DNA from: Kineococcus aurantiacus
GTDB taxonomy: Bacteria; Actinomycetota; Actinomycetes; Actinomycetales; Kineococcaceae
Length of the DNA stretch: 64,000 bases
NCBI RefSeq assembly: GCF_013409345.1
Contig: NZ_JACCBB010000001.1
Location: forward strand, 3,348,001-3,412,000
Direction of reading: 5' to 3'
The notes under the pieces are model-generated. The model worked only from the letters and a program-made list of their open reading frames with translations, did no database searches and had not been told where the DNA came from. The position numbers and the translations under genes are program-made. Below, in pieces: positions 1 through 8,507 of this stretch; the stretch's first letter is position 1; the number at the start of each line of letters is the position of its first letter.

Positions 1-907
1 GGTTCGTCGAGCCGGGGACGACGTTGGGGTGCGAGGCGAGGGTGATGATGTCGGGGGCGTGGCCGCCGCCGGCGCCCTCGGTGTGGAAGGCGTGGATCGA
101 GCGCCCGGCGATGGCGGCGATCGTGGAGTCGACGTACCCGGCCTCGTTGAGGGAGTCGGAGTGCAGCGCGACCTGCAGGCCGAACTCCTCCGCCGCGCGC
201 AGCGCCGCGTCGATCGCGGCGGGCGTGGACCCCCAGTCCTCGTGGACCTTGTACCCGGCCGCACCGGCCAGCGCCTGCTCGGCCAGGCCCTGCGCGCTGA
301 CGGTGTTGCCCTTGCCCAGCAGCAGGACGTTGACGGGCAGGTCGTCCAGGGCGCGGTGGACGTGGGCCAGGTGCCAGGCGCCGGGGGTGACGGTCGTGGC
401 CTTCGTGCCCTCGCTGGGGCCGGTGCCGCCCCCGGCGATCGTGGTGATCCCGGCGGCGAGGGCCTCGTGGACCTGCGAGGGGGAGATGAGGTGGACGTGG
501 GTGTCGATGCCGCCGGCGGTGAGGATGCGGCCCTCGCCGGAGACGACGTCGGTGGACGGGCCGATGCGCAGGGCGGGGTGGACGCCGTCGGCGACGTCGG
601 GGTTCCCGGCGCGGCCGATGCCGCACACCACGCCGTCGCGCAGGCCGACGTCGGCGCGGTAGATCCCGGTGTGGTCCAGCACGACCGCGTTGGTGATGAC
701 GGTGTCGGGCGCGCCCTGGGCCCGGGTCGTGGTGCCCTGGGCCATGGACTCGCGGATGGACTTCCCGCCGCCGAAGACGGCCTCCTCCCCGCCGGCGGTG
801 AGGTCGGCCTCGACCTCGATCCACAGGTCGGTGTCGCCCAGGCGGACCTGGTCGCCCGTGGTGGGCCCGTAGAGCGCGGCGTAGGCGGCGCGGTCGAGCT
901 CAGCCAT
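1..907 (-). CDS. ureC: Urease subunit alpha, N-terminal part (runs off window)
   Basis: Catalytic subunit that hydrolyses urea to ammonia and carbamate in the cytoplasm. About 302 of the usual ~570 residues are present. Seen: the nickel-ligand pair THVH after GGID, the region of the carbamylated lysine (GYKVHEDWG) and [12 protein letters not shown] close to the window edge. The ATG at 907 is preceded by GGAGGT at 7-nt spacing and overlaps the end of ureAB by 8 nt, so the two are translationally coupled. The C-terminal half and any accessory genes (ureF, ureG, ureD) would lie to the left of the window. Confidence 0.97.
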   Translation of the reverse strand, partial: MAELDRAAYAALYGPTTGDQVRLGDTDLWIEVEADLTAGGEEAVFGGGKSIRESMAQGTTTRAQGAPDTVITNAVVLDHTGIYRADVGLRDGVVCGIGRAGNPDVADGVHPALRIGPSTDVVSGEGRILTAGGIDTHVHLISPSQVHEALAAGITTIAGGGTGPSEGTKATTVTPGAWHLAHVHRALDDLPVNVLLLGKGNTVSAQGLAEQALAGAAGYKVHEDWGSTPAAIDAALRAAEEFGLQVALHSDSLNEAGYVDSTIAAIAGRSIHAFHTEGAGGGHAPDIITLASHPNVVPGSTN

Positions 908-1559
908 CGAGGGCACCTCCTTCCCCGAGGTGGGAGCGGTCGGTCCGCAGGCCCGGGACGCGGCGCTCCCCGCGCAGGGCGACGGCCGCCACGGTGCGGG
1001 CCACGCCGGGTTCGAAGCGCACGGAGGTGCCCGAGGGCACGTCGAGGCGGAAGCCGTGGGCGGCGGCCCGGTCGAAGCGCAGGGCGGGGTTGGCGTCGGG
1101 CAGGTGCAGGTGGGACCCGATCTGCACGGGGCGGTCGCCGGTGTTCTCCACGTGCAGCTCCAGGCGCTCGGCCGCGGTGCGGTCGGCGTTCAGGACGATC
1201 GTGCCGGGGCGGACGCGGACCGCTCCGGGACCCTCCTCGTGCCCGGGCCCCGTGGGGCCCTGGACGGGGTGGTGCAGGGTGACGAGCTTGCGGCCGTCGG
1301 GGAACGTGGCCTCGACCTGCACGTCGTGCAGCATCTCCGCCACGCCGGGCATGACCTGGTCGCGGGTCAGGACGTGCCGGCCGGCCTCCATGAGGTCGGT
1401 GACGAGGGCGCCCTCGCGGGCGCGCTCGACCACCCAGGTGGACAGCAGGGCGACGGCTTCGGGGTGGTTGAGGCGCACGCCGCGCTGCAGGCGGTCGCGG
1501 GCGACCATGCCCGCGACCGCCAGGAGCAGCTTCTCGGTGTCGGCCGGACTGATGTTCAC
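900..1559 (-). CDS. ureAB: Fused urease subunits gamma and beta
   Basis: A 219-aa protein with UreA (gamma) sequence in residues 1-100 and UreB (beta) in about 110-219. These are the small structural subunits that assemble with UreC into the urease trimer. Gamma-beta fusions are known in some lineages; separate ureA and ureB genes are the more common actinobacterial form. Start is GTG at 1559 with only a weak purine-rich upstream sequence. It lies 51 nt downstream of the NCS1 permease stop and overlaps ureC by 8 nt, which suggests one permease-urease transcript. Confidence 0.95.
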   Translation of the reverse strand: MNISPADTEKLLLAVAGMVARDRLQRGVRLNHPEAVALLSTWVVERAREGALVTDLMEAGRHVLTRDQVMPGVAEMLHDVQVEATFPDGRKLVTLHHPVQGPTGPGHEEGPGAVRVRPGTIVLNADRTAAERLELHVENTGDRPVQIGSHLHLPDANPALRFDRAAAHGFRLDVPSGTSVRFEPGVARTVAAVALRGERRVPGLRTDRSHLGEGGALDG

Positions 1560-1610
1560 GGAGCGGACGGTAACCCTTCGGGAGCGGTGCCGGGTACGGG
1601 GTGCGTGCGC

Positions 1611-3296
1611 TCAGCGGGGAGCGGGGACGGTCCCCGCGGGGGCGGGGGGCAGGACGTGGTCGCCGAGCTTGTCGGTGCTCAGGCACAGCGAGCAGACGAC
1701 GTCGTCGTGGGTGAGGCAGGCGGTGACGTCGGGGCGCTCGTAGTCCTGCCGGCACACGTGGCAGGTGAGGACCGTCCCCGAGGGGTTGCCGTCGGCGTCG
1801 TACATCGGCTCGGTGAGGCCGTCGTCGGTGCGGCGCAGGTAGTAGCGGCCCCGGGTGGCCAGCGCGAGGACCGGCGGGCAGACGACCGCCAGGACGATGG
1901 CGACCACGGGGGAGTAGGGCTGCAGGCCGTCGCCGAGACCGCCGAAGAACACGACGATGGACAGGCCCGCCGACAGCAGCACCGAGACGAACCCGACGGG
2001 GTTCACCGGGTACAGCATGCCGCGGCGGAACTCCGCCACCGTCGGGGAGATCTTCAGGACCCCCTTGTTGACGACGATGTCGGTGGCCACGGTGATGACC
2101 CAGGCCATGGCGCAGTTGGCGTAGAACCCCAGGATGGTGTTGAGGAAGTCGAACATGTTGGCCTCCATCAGCGTCAGCGCGATGACGAGGTTCACGACGA
2201 CGAAGACGATGCGGCCGGGGTAGCGCTTGGTGACGCGGGTGAAGGAGTTCGTCCAGGCCAGGGAGCCGGAGTAGGCGTTGGTGACGTTGATCTTGATCTG
2301 GCTGATGACGACGAGGACGACGGCGAGGGTCATGGCCAGCCAGCCCGGCACCATCTCCTCGTACACCCCGAGGAACTGGTGCACCGGCTCGTTCGCGGTG
2401 GCGGCGGCCTGCGGGTCCAGGGAGGCGATGAGGTAGACGGCCAGGAACAGCCCGACGGCCTGCTTGAGGGCGCCGAACACGACCCAGCCCGGCCCGGCCA
2501 GGACGACCGCGGTCCACCAGCGCCGGGAGTTCTCCGCGGTGCGCGGGGGCATGAACCGCAGGTAGTCGATCTGCTCGGCGATCTGGGCCATGAGCGACAG
2601 GCACACCCCGGCGGCCAGCAGCACCGACGCGGTGCTCACCGAGGCCCCCGAGCCGTCGGCGCCGGTGTAGGAGAAGAACTCCCCGACCGAGTCGGGGTGG
2701 GTGGCGACGAGGTAGACGAAGGGGATGACCATGAGGACCAGCCACAGCGGGGTGGTCCAGACCTGCAGCTTGGACAGGGCCTTCATCCCGAAGACGACCA
2801 GCGGGATGACGATGAGGGTGGACACGGCGTAGCCGATCCAGCGCGGGACGCCCAGGCCCAGTTCCAGGCCCTGGGCCATGATGGACCCCTCGAGGGCGAA
2901 GAAGATGAAGGTGAACGTCGCGAAGATGACGTTCGTCAGCACCGACCCGTAGTACCCGAACCCCGAACCGCGGGTGATGAGGTCGAGGTCGATGTTGTAG
3001 CGGGCGGCGTAGTAGGCCAGCGGGAAACCGCTGACGAAGATGACGACCGCGGCCACCGCGATGCCCAGCAGGGCGTTGGTGGTGCCGTGGGCGATGCCGA
3101 TGTTGGCGCCGATGGAGAAGTCGGCGAGGTAGGCGATGCCGCCGAGCGCGGAGGTGGCGACCACGGCGGGGGTCCAGCGGCGGTAGCTGCGGGGGGCGAA
3201 CCGCAGCGTGTAGTCCTCCAGCGTCTCGGAGGTGGCGGTGTTGACGTGGTGGGTCCCCGCCGCGGTGGGTGGGGCGCCCTCGGTGTTGTGGGTCAT
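1611..3296 (-). CDS. NCS1-family permease with C-terminal Cys-rich tail
   Basis: About 561 aa, roughly 12 hydrophobic segments, related to purine-cytosine/allantoin NCS1 permeases; probably imports a nitrogenous compound into the cytoplasm. The last 50 residues form an extra cytosolic tail with CHVC, a single Cys, and CSLC (five Cys, two nearby His), a likely zinc-binding knuckle that classical NCS1 permeases lack. The ATG at 3296 has GGAGG at 6-nt spacing; a GTG codon immediately before it (3299) is possible but too close to the ribosome binding site. It heads the urease operon, so the substrate may be urea, allantoin or another urea precursor (inference). Confidence 0.9.
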   Translation of the reverse strand: MTHNTEGAPPTAAGTHHVNTATSETLEDYTLRFAPRSYRRWTPAVVATSALGGIAYLADFSIGANIGIAHGTTNALLGIAVAAVVIFVSGFPLAYYAARYNIDLDLITRGSGFGYYGSVLTNVIFATFTFIFFALEGSIMAQGLELGLGVPRWIGYAVSTLIVIPLVVFGMKALSKLQVWTTPLWLVLMVIPFVYLVATHPDSVGEFFSYTGADGSGASVSTASVLLAAGVCLSLMAQIAEQIDYLRFMPPRTAENSRRWWTAVVLAGPGWVVFGALKQAVGLFLAVYLIASLDPQAAATANEPVHQFLGVYEEMVPGWLAMTLAVVLVVISQIKINVTNAYSGSLAWTNSFTRVTKRYPGRIVFVVVNLVIALTLMEANMFDFLNTILGFYANCAMAWVITVATDIVVNKGVLKISPTVAEFRRGMLYPVNPVGFVSVLLSAGLSIVVFFGGLGDGLQPYSPVVAIVLAVVCPPVLALATRGRYYLRRTDDGLTEPMYDADGNPSGTVLTCHVCRQDYERPDVTACLTHDDVVCSLCLSTDKLGDHVLPPAPAGTVPAPR

Positions 3297-3317
3297 CACG
3301 GGCCTCCGGCGGCCGGG

Positions 3318-3377
3318 GTCGGATCGCTTCCAGGTGGAAGCGATCCGACGCTAGGGGGCCGTTCGGGTCACGGTCAA
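3318..3377 (-). promoter_or_regulatory. Promoter of permease-urease operon with overlapping operator
   Basis: On the minus strand TTGACC (3372-3377) and TAGCGT (3348-3353) are separated by 18 nt, a good sigma-70-type promoter. A perfect inverted repeat with 15-bp arms, GTCGGATCGCTTCCA and its complement, separated by 2 nt, covers 3318-3349. It therefore overlaps the -10 edge and the likely start site near 3341, where a repressor operator would be expected. There is no T tract, so it does not look like a terminator. Confidence 0.7.
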
Positions 3378-3445
3378 TCACCGAGCGCTTCGAGATCCGT
3401 TGCGGTGCAGTTGGTCCGGAAAGTTGACCTGGTGGAAAAGCCGGT

Positions 3446-3461
3446 GAAACACCGGTGTAAC
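3446..3461. promoter_or_regulatory. Possible GlnR-type box
   Basis: GAAAC and GTAAC half-sites are separated by six bases (ACCGGT) inside a wider near-palindrome. This resembles the actinobacterial nitrogen regulator GlnR pattern of two five-base half-sites spaced by six. It lies about 70 bp upstream of the -35 of the permease-urease promoter. Nitrogen control of urease by GlnR is established in other actinobacteria; its use here is inferred. Confidence 0.4.
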
Positions 3462-3477
3462 ACGGTGGGGCGCGGCC

Positions 3478-4602
3478 TCAGCGCCGGCCGGAGACCTCGG
3501 CGAGCACCTCGAACTCCAGCCCGACGGCCGCGGCCACGTGCACCCGGTGCCCGGCCCGGCCGCGGCGCAACCGCACCGCGCCGTGCGGGGTGTCCCACGT
3601 CCAGCCCGCGCGGGCGCGGCCCAGGTCCGCGGGCGACGGGGGGACGCGGCGGCCCAGGTCGGCCAGCAGCGTCAGCGCGAGGTAGGTGCTCTCGGCCATC
3701 GTGCCCGGGGACGGGGTGGCCAGCCCCGGCGCGTCGTCCACGACCCGGTCGAAGCTGCGCGCGAAGCCCGCGCTGAACTCCAGCGCCGACGCCGAGCCCA
3801 GCGTGGCGAACCAGCCCGCGGAGGCGAACAACCCGCGGGTGGCCTCCGGCCCGCTGGCCAGCAGCATGGTCTCGTCCATGAACGGGCTGAACCGCACCAG
3901 TCCCTCGTCCAGGCCCGCGGCGGCGAACTCGCGGTTGAAGCGCACCCCGTCGGCCCCCGCGAGCAGCATGAGGACGCCGTCGACCCCGCCGGCCCCGCCC
4001 GGACCGCCCCGACCGTCCGCCACGGCCCCCACCTGCTCCAGCAGCCGCGCCCACGCGTCCTCGTCCTGGCAGCCCAGCGGCACCCAGTGCTGCCCGACGA
4101 GCTCGATCCCGTCGCGGCGCAGCGCGCGGTGCGCACCGGCCGCGGTGGCCCGGGGCCAGACGTAGTCGTCGCCCACGACGACCCACCGCCGCCAGCCGAA
4201 CTGCTCGCGCAGGAAACCCAGCGCCGCCACGACCTGCTCACCGGGCAGTTCCCCGGTGCACAGCACCCCGTCGTGCTCCTCGCCGCCCTCGTAGGCCGTG
4301 GCGTAGACGTAGGGGACCCGGCCGGCCAGGACCGGGGCGACGGCGGTGCGCACGCTGGACAGGTGCCAGCCCACGACCGCGTCGACCTCCCCGCGCCGCA
4401 CCGCCTGGTCCAGGACCCGGGCCACCCGGGCGGGTTCGTCCCCGGCGTCGACGTCGACCAGTTCCAGGGGCCGGCCCGCGACCCCGCCGCGGTCGTTGAC
4501 CTCCTCGGCCCCCAGGTGGGCGGCCGCGCGGCAGGCCGGCCCGAACATCCCGGCCGGCCCGCGGCGGGGGACCGCCAGGGCGACGCGGAAACCTTCTGGC
4601 AT
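3478..4602 (-). CDS. AmiC-like periplasmic-binding-fold sensor
   Basis: 374 aa with the type-1 periplasmic binding fold of AmiC/UrtA/branched-chain amino-acid binding proteins (EEVNDRGGVAGRPLELV near the N-terminus, then the two-lobe pattern). It has no signal peptide or lipobox, so it is probably cytoplasmic and acts as a ligand sensor, as AmiC does for amidase control. Start ATG at 4602. It is divergent from the MarR gene (33-bp gap) and upstream of the permease-urease operon, so an amide or urea ligand is likely. No ABC permease genes accompany it. Confidence 0.8.
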   Translation of the reverse strand: MPEGFRVALAVPRRGPAGMFGPACRAAAHLGAEEVNDRGGVAGRPLELVDVDAGDEPARVARVLDQAVRRGEVDAVVGWHLSSVRTAVAPVLAGRVPYVYATAYEGGEEHDGVLCTGELPGEQVVAALGFLREQFGWRRWVVVGDDYVWPRATAAGAHRALRRDGIELVGQHWVPLGCQDEDAWARLLEQVGAVADGRGGPGGAGGVDGVLMLLAGADGVRFNREFAAAGLDEGLVRFSPFMDETMLLASGPEATRGLFASAGWFATLGSASALEFSAGFARSFDRVVDDAPGLATPSPGTMAESTYLALTLLADLGRRVPPSPADLGRARAGWTWDTPHGAVRLRRGRAGHRVHVAAAVGLEFEVLAEVSGRR

Positions 4603-4635
4603 GCTCGCCAGGGTCCCACGAACCAGGAGGTCCGC

Positions 4636-5007
4636 GTGTCTGCTCCCGTCCCGGCGGTTCCGGCGGCCCCGGCCCCCGGGGTGAGCGTCGGGCTGCTCGA
4701 CCGCCTGCGGGCCGCGGCCCTGCTGCAGAGCGCCGTGGCCGAGGCCCTGCGGGACGGCGACCTCACCCCCGACCGCTGGCGCTGCCTGGCCCAGGTGGCC
4801 CGGCAGCCGGGGGCGTCGATGAGCGACCTGGTCGAGACCCTGGTGATGGCACCGGCGACGGCGAGCCGGGCCGTGGACGGCCTCGTGGACCAGGGGCTGG
4901 TGTACCGCGGCCTGGACCCCGCCGACCGGCGCCGGGTGGTCCTGCGCGCCTCCGCGGAGGGGCGGCGGCTGCTGGCCGCCCTGGAGGAGCGCCTCGCGGG
5001 CCTGTGA
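4636..5007 (+). CDS. MarR-family winged-helix regulator
   Basis: A 123-aa protein, short for the family (usually ~145). It has the winged helix and wing: SMSDLVETLVMAPATASRAV followed by a DPADRRRVVLRAS wing. It starts at GTG 4636 with AGGAGG at 5-nt spacing. It is divergent from the AmiC-like sensor and shares a 33-bp intergenic region with it. It may control the sensor/urease side; the pca operon is convergent and ends 34 bp away, so regulation of that operon is less likely. Confidence 0.85.
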   Translation: MSAPVPAVPAAPAPGVSVGLLDRLRAAALLQSAVAEALRDGDLTPDRWRCLAQVARQPGASMSDLVETLVMAPATASRAVDGLVDQGLVYRGLDPADRRRVVLRASAEGRRLLAALEERLAGL

Positions 5008-5040
5008 CGCCGGCGGGCCGGTAGGCGGCCCGGGGCGCCG

Positions 5041-5418
5041 CTAGAGCGTCTCGCCGAGGTCCGTCAGCACCTGCGCCGCGATGCGGAACGCGTTGTTCGC
5101 GTCCGGCACCCCGCAGTACACGGCCGACTGCAGGATCGTCTCCTTGATCTCCTCCACGGTGACGCCGTTGGTCCGCGCCGCGCGCACGTGCATCGCGAAC
5201 TCCTCGTGGTGCCCGCGCGCGATGAGCGCCGTCAGGGTGATCAGGGAGCGGGACCGGCGGTCCAGACCCGGCCGGGTCCAGACCGCGCCCCACGCGTTCT
5301 CGGTGATGTACCGCTGGAAGTCGGCGGTGAACCCCGTCGTGGCCGCGACCGCGCGGTCCACGTGGGCGTCCCCGAGGACCTCCCGGCGCACGGCCATCCC
5401 GTCCTCGTACTCGCTCAC
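5041..5418 (-). CDS. pcaC: 4-carboxymuconolactone decarboxylase
   Basis: 125 aa, the full length expected for a stand-alone PcaC, with the CMD-family core (FTADFQRYITENAWGAVWTR, then RSRSLITLTALIARG and NGVTVEEIKETILQSAVYCG). It converts 4-carboxymuconolactone to 3-oxoadipate enol-lactone. The GTG at 5418 overlaps the pcaD stop by 4 nt. It is the last gene of the pob-pca operon. In many actinobacteria pcaC and pcaD are fused as pcaL; here they are separate. Confidence 0.95.
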   Translation of the reverse strand: MSEYEDGMAVRREVLGDAHVDRAVAATTGFTADFQRYITENAWGAVWTRPGLDRRSRSLITLTALIARGHHEEFAMHVRAARTNGVTVEEIKETILQSAVYCGVPDANNAFRIAAQVLTDLGETL

Positions 5419-6137
5419 GCGACCTCCCGTGCCAGTTCCCGGATGATGCGGGCCACCTCGTGCGGGTCCTCGGCCGGCGCCTGGTGGGCGACGTCCGGCA
5501 GGACCTCCAGCCGTCCGTGCCGGACGCCGTCGGCGATCTCGCGCAGCGACTCCGGCGGGCAGACGGGGTCGTGGGCGCCGGCGACGGCCACCACGGGGCG
5601 GGTGACCTCCCCGAGCCGGTCCCGGACGTCGAACGCCGCCAGCGCTCCGCAGACCGCCGTGTACCCCTCGGTGCCGGTGTCGCGCAGGGCGTGCAGGAGC
5701 GCGGCGCCGCGCTCGGGTTCGCGCTCGAGGAAGCCGGGGGCGAACCAGCGGGTCGCGGTGGCCGCGACGAGGGAGGCGGTGCCCGAGCGGCGGACCTGCT
5801 CGGTGCGCTCGGCCCACGACTGCGCGGTGCCGATGCGGGCACCGGTGCAGCACAGGACGGCGCCGAGGACGCGCTCGGGGTGGTCCAGCAGGAGCTGCAG
5901 GCCGACCTGGCCGCCGACGGAGTCCCCGGCGTAGAGGAAGAGCCCCTCGACGGCGTCGGCGACGCGCCGCGCGAGGTCGGCCACGGTGAGGCCGGCGGGG
6001 ACGGGGCCCCGGTCGCCGCCGTGGCCGGGCAGTTCCCAGGTGACGACGTCGAACTCGCCCTCCAGGAGCCGGGCGACCGGCCCCCAGCAGGTGGTGGCCG
6101 TGGTGCCCAGGGACGGGCCCAGGACGAGGGTGGTCAC
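5415..6137 (-). CDS. pcaD: 3-oxoadipate enol-lactonase
   Basis: 240-aa alpha/beta hydrolase. The nucleophile elbow is GDSVGG, the N-terminal oxyanion-type turn GPSLGTT, a late acid AHDPV and a catalytic His in VAHQAP. It hydrolyses 3-oxoadipate enol-lactone to 3-oxoadipate. The GTG at 6137 overlaps the pcaB stop by 4 nt and its own stop overlaps the pcaC start by 4 nt. Confidence 0.95.
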   Translation of the reverse strand: MTTLVLGPSLGTTATTCWGPVARLLEGEFDVVTWELPGHGGDRGPVPAGLTVADLARRVADAVEGLFLYAGDSVGGQVGLQLLLDHPERVLGAVLCCTGARIGTAQSWAERTEQVRRSGTASLVAATATRWFAPGFLEREPERGAALLHALRDTGTEGYTAVCGALAAFDVRDRLGEVTRPVVAVAGAHDPVCPPESLREIADGVRHGRLEVLPDVAHQAPAEDPHEVARIIRELAREVA

Positions 6138-7111
6138 GCGTCTCCTCCTCGGAGTCGTTCGGCGGCGGCCAGGTTGGCGGCGACGCGGTCGGGGTGCACG
6201 CGCAGGCCGGCGAGCAGGTCCGCGGTCTGCGCGGTGGCCACGACGGTGCGCCGGGCCAGCAGCCGCAGGGTGTCCCACTCGGCGTGCCAGGCCCCGTCGG
6301 CGCGTTCGTCGACCTGGTCGGCCGCCGCGGAGTGCAGGGCCGCGCCCAGGTGCGGGGTGACGATCGCCGCGGACCGCACGAGCGTCGACAGCGCCGGGTT
6401 CGCCTTGTGCGGCATCGACGACGACCCGCCGCCGGACCCCTCGGACAGTTCCCCGACCTCCGGGCGCGACAGCGTCAGCACGTCGCGGGCCACGTGCCCG
6501 CAGGCGTCGACGGCCGCGACGAGGGCGTCGCCGGCGCGCGTGACGGGCCGGCGGTGGGTGTGCCAGGACGGGCCGTCGGCCAGGTCCAGCCGCGCGGCGA
6601 GGTCCCGGCGGTCCGACCGGGTGCCCACGGGCCCGCCGCACTGCACGGGGAAGGTGAGCGCGCCCAGTTCGGCCGACGCGGTCCCCAGGCCGGTGCGCCA
6701 GCTGCCGAACCGGTGCGCGAGGGTCACGGGCAGGGCCCACTGGGTGAGCGTGCGGGCGATCGCGGGCCGCTGCCCGTGGGCGGCGGTGAGCGCGTCCGCG
6801 GCGGCCACCGCGCGGTCCAGGTGCCCGCGCACCTGCCGCACCGCCTCGCGCAGCAGCAGCACCAGGGCCGTGTCGAGCACGTCCTGGCTCGTCAGGCCCG
6901 TGTGCACGTCGACGCCCGGGTTGGCGCGCGCCAGCGCCCAGACCAGGGGGATGACGGGGTTCCCCCCGGCCTCGACGTCCAGGGCGTCGCCGGGGTCGGT
7001 GAGGTCGGTGCCCGCCCAGGCGGACTCGACGGCCACCAGGGCCGCCCGCAGGGCGCTCCCGCTGAACGTCGCACCCGCCCGGTGGTCCCCGGGGCGGAAC
7101 AGCTCGCTCAC
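6134..7111 (-). CDS. pcaB: 3-carboxy-cis,cis-muconate cycloisomerase, short form
   Basis: Fumarase/aspartase superfamily, signature GSSSMPHKANP and TGLTSQDVLDTAL. It lactonises 3-carboxymuconate, the product of protocatechuate ring cleavage. At 325 aa it is about 120 residues shorter than typical 440-450-aa PcaB; the missing part is the C-terminal domain after the helical core. No frameshift is visible, and the 4-nt overlaps with pcaG and pcaD are intact, so the short form appears genuine. Confidence 0.92.
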   Translation of the reverse strand: MSELFRPGDHRAGATFSGSALRAALVAVESAWAGTDLTDPGDALDVEAGGNPVIPLVWALARANPGVDVHTGLTSQDVLDTALVLLLREAVRQVRGHLDRAVAAADALTAAHGQRPAIARTLTQWALPVTLAHRFGSWRTGLGTASAELGALTFPVQCGGPVGTRSDRRDLAARLDLADGPSWHTHRRPVTRAGDALVAAVDACGHVARDVLTLSRPEVGELSEGSGGGSSSMPHKANPALSTLVRSAAIVTPHLGAALHSAAADQVDERADGAWHAEWDTLRLLARRTVVATAQTADLLAGLRVHPDRVAANLAAAERLRGGDA

Positions 7112-7689
7112 GACGCCCGGTCGCCGGGGACGGTCTCGCCGGGGACGGTGAGGAACACCGTCTCGTCGGGGCCCTGCAGGTGCACGTCGAACCGGTAGCC
7201 GTCGGGGTCGGCGGCGGCGACGAGGGTCGCGCGGCGCTCGCCGGCCGCGCGCAGCAGGGCGTCGCCGTCCTGCCCGTCCGGCAGGGGCAGGTAGGCGCGC
7301 GTGGTGAGCCGGTGCAGCAGCCCGCGCGCGAACACGGCGAGGGCGAAGAACGGCAGGCCGCCGTCCACGCCGCCGGGGGTCAGCGTCGTGAACGAGTAGC
7401 GGCCCGTGCGGTCGGTGGCGCAGCGGCCGAAACCGGTGAACGTGTACCCGTCGCGGTGCAGCGACCCGGCCGCCTGCACGACGCGCCCGGCGGGGTCGGC
7501 CTGCCAGACCTCCACGACCGCGTCGGGGACGGGGACGCCGAGCCCGTCGAGGACGGTGCCGTGCAACCGGACCGCGCCGGCCGTGCCGTGGGGGACGAGG
7601 GCGCTGTCGCCGTCGTAGGGCAGGGCGTAGTGGAAGAACGGGCCGACGGTCTGGCCCGGGGTGGGGGCCAGGCGCTGGTCGGTGCTCAC
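7108..7689 (-). CDS. pcaG: Protocatechuate 3,4-dioxygenase alpha subunit
   Basis: 193 aa. Intradiol dioxygenase fold with TPGQTVGPFFHYALP at the N-terminus and VVEVWQADPAGR in the core. PcaG is the subunit without the iron ligands and pairs with PcaH to open protocatechuate to 3-carboxymuconate. GTG at 7689, 4-nt overlaps on both sides. Confidence 0.95.
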   Translation of the reverse strand: MSTDQRLAPTPGQTVGPFFHYALPYDGDSALVPHGTAGAVRLHGTVLDGLGVPVPDAVVEVWQADPAGRVVQAAGSLHRDGYTFTGFGRCATDRTGRYSFTTLTPGGVDGGLPFFALAVFARGLLHRLTTRAYLPLPDGQDGDALLRAAGERRATLVAAADPDGYRFDVHLQGPDETVFLTVPGETVPGDRAS

Positions 7690-8507
7690 AGGTCCCCCTC
7701 CGTGTCGTCCTCGGTGGGGGTGCGGTGGGAACCGGTCAGGACGATGTCCCAGCGGTACCCCGTGGCCCACTCGTGGGTGGTGAGGTCGTGGTCGTAGGTC
7801 GCGACGAGCCGTTCGCGGGCGGCCGGGTCGACGATCGACTGGTAGATCGGGTCGAGGGCGAACAGCGGGTCGCCCGGGAAGTACATCTGGGTGACCAGTC
7901 GCTGGGTGAACTCGGTGCCGAACACCGAGAAGTGGATGTGCGCCGGCCGCCAGGCGGTGTGGTGGTTCCGCCACGGGTAGGGCCCGGGTTTGATGGTCGT
8001 GAACCGGTAGACGCCGTCGGCGTCGGTGAGGGTCCGGCCCATGCCGGTGAAGTTCGGGTCCAGGGGCGCGGGGTGCTGGTCGCGCTGGTGGACGTAGCGG
8101 CCCCCGGCGTTGGCCTGCCAGATCTCGACGAGCTGGTGGCGCACGGGCCGCCCCTCGCCGTCCAGGACGCGGCCGGTGACGACCATCCGCTCGCCGAGGG
8201 GTTCCCCGCCGCGCTGGATGGTGAGGTCGGACTCCAGCGGGTCGACGTCGCGCTGGCCGAACGCGGGGGCCCACAGCTCGACGCCCTCGGGGTCGACCTG
8301 CTGCGGGTCCTTGGTGGGGTGGCGCAGCAGGGTCGAGCGGTACGGCGGGTAGTCGCGGCGCGGCTGGTGCTCCGGTTCGCCGGTGACGGCCCACTTCCGG
8401 GAGATCTCGTCCATCTCGCCGGACAGGACGCTCTGGAGCTCCAGACCGGTGTCCGGGTGGCGGTCCGCGCCCGTGGTCGTGGTCGCGGGCGTCATCGTGT
8501 CGGCCAT
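7686..8507 (-). CDS. pcaH: Protocatechuate 3,4-dioxygenase beta subunit
   Basis: 273 aa, the iron-binding subunit. Visible iron-site segments are the tyrosine of GPYPWRNH and the His pair of WRPAHIHFSVFG, with LVEIWQANAGGRYVH upstream. The ATG at 8507 is preceded by GGAGGG at about 9 nt and overlaps pobA by 16 nt. A second ATG at 8495 would give the 4-nt ATGA overlap used elsewhere in this operon but has no ribosome binding site. Confidence 0.95.
   Translation of the reverse strand: MADTMTPATTTTGADRHPDTGLELQSVLSGEMDEISRKWAVTGEPEHQPRRDYPPYRSTLLRHPTKDPQQVDPEGVELWAPAFGQRDVDPLESDLTIQRGGEPLGERMVVTGRVLDGEGRPVRHQLVEIWQANAGGRYVHQRDQHPAPLDPNFTGMGRTLTDADGVYRFTTIKPGPYPWRNHHTAWRPAHIHFSVFGTEFTQRLVTQMYFPGDPLFALDPIYQSIVDPAARERLVATYDHDLTTHEWATGYRWDIVLTGSHRTPTEDDTEGDL

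Noticed and set aside
930-3776. Very long plus-strand reading frame (about 950 codons)
   Set aside because: It is Gly/Asp/Val-rich shadow sequence opposite ureAB and the NCS1 permease, which have clear family motifs. High GC makes such antisense frames common.
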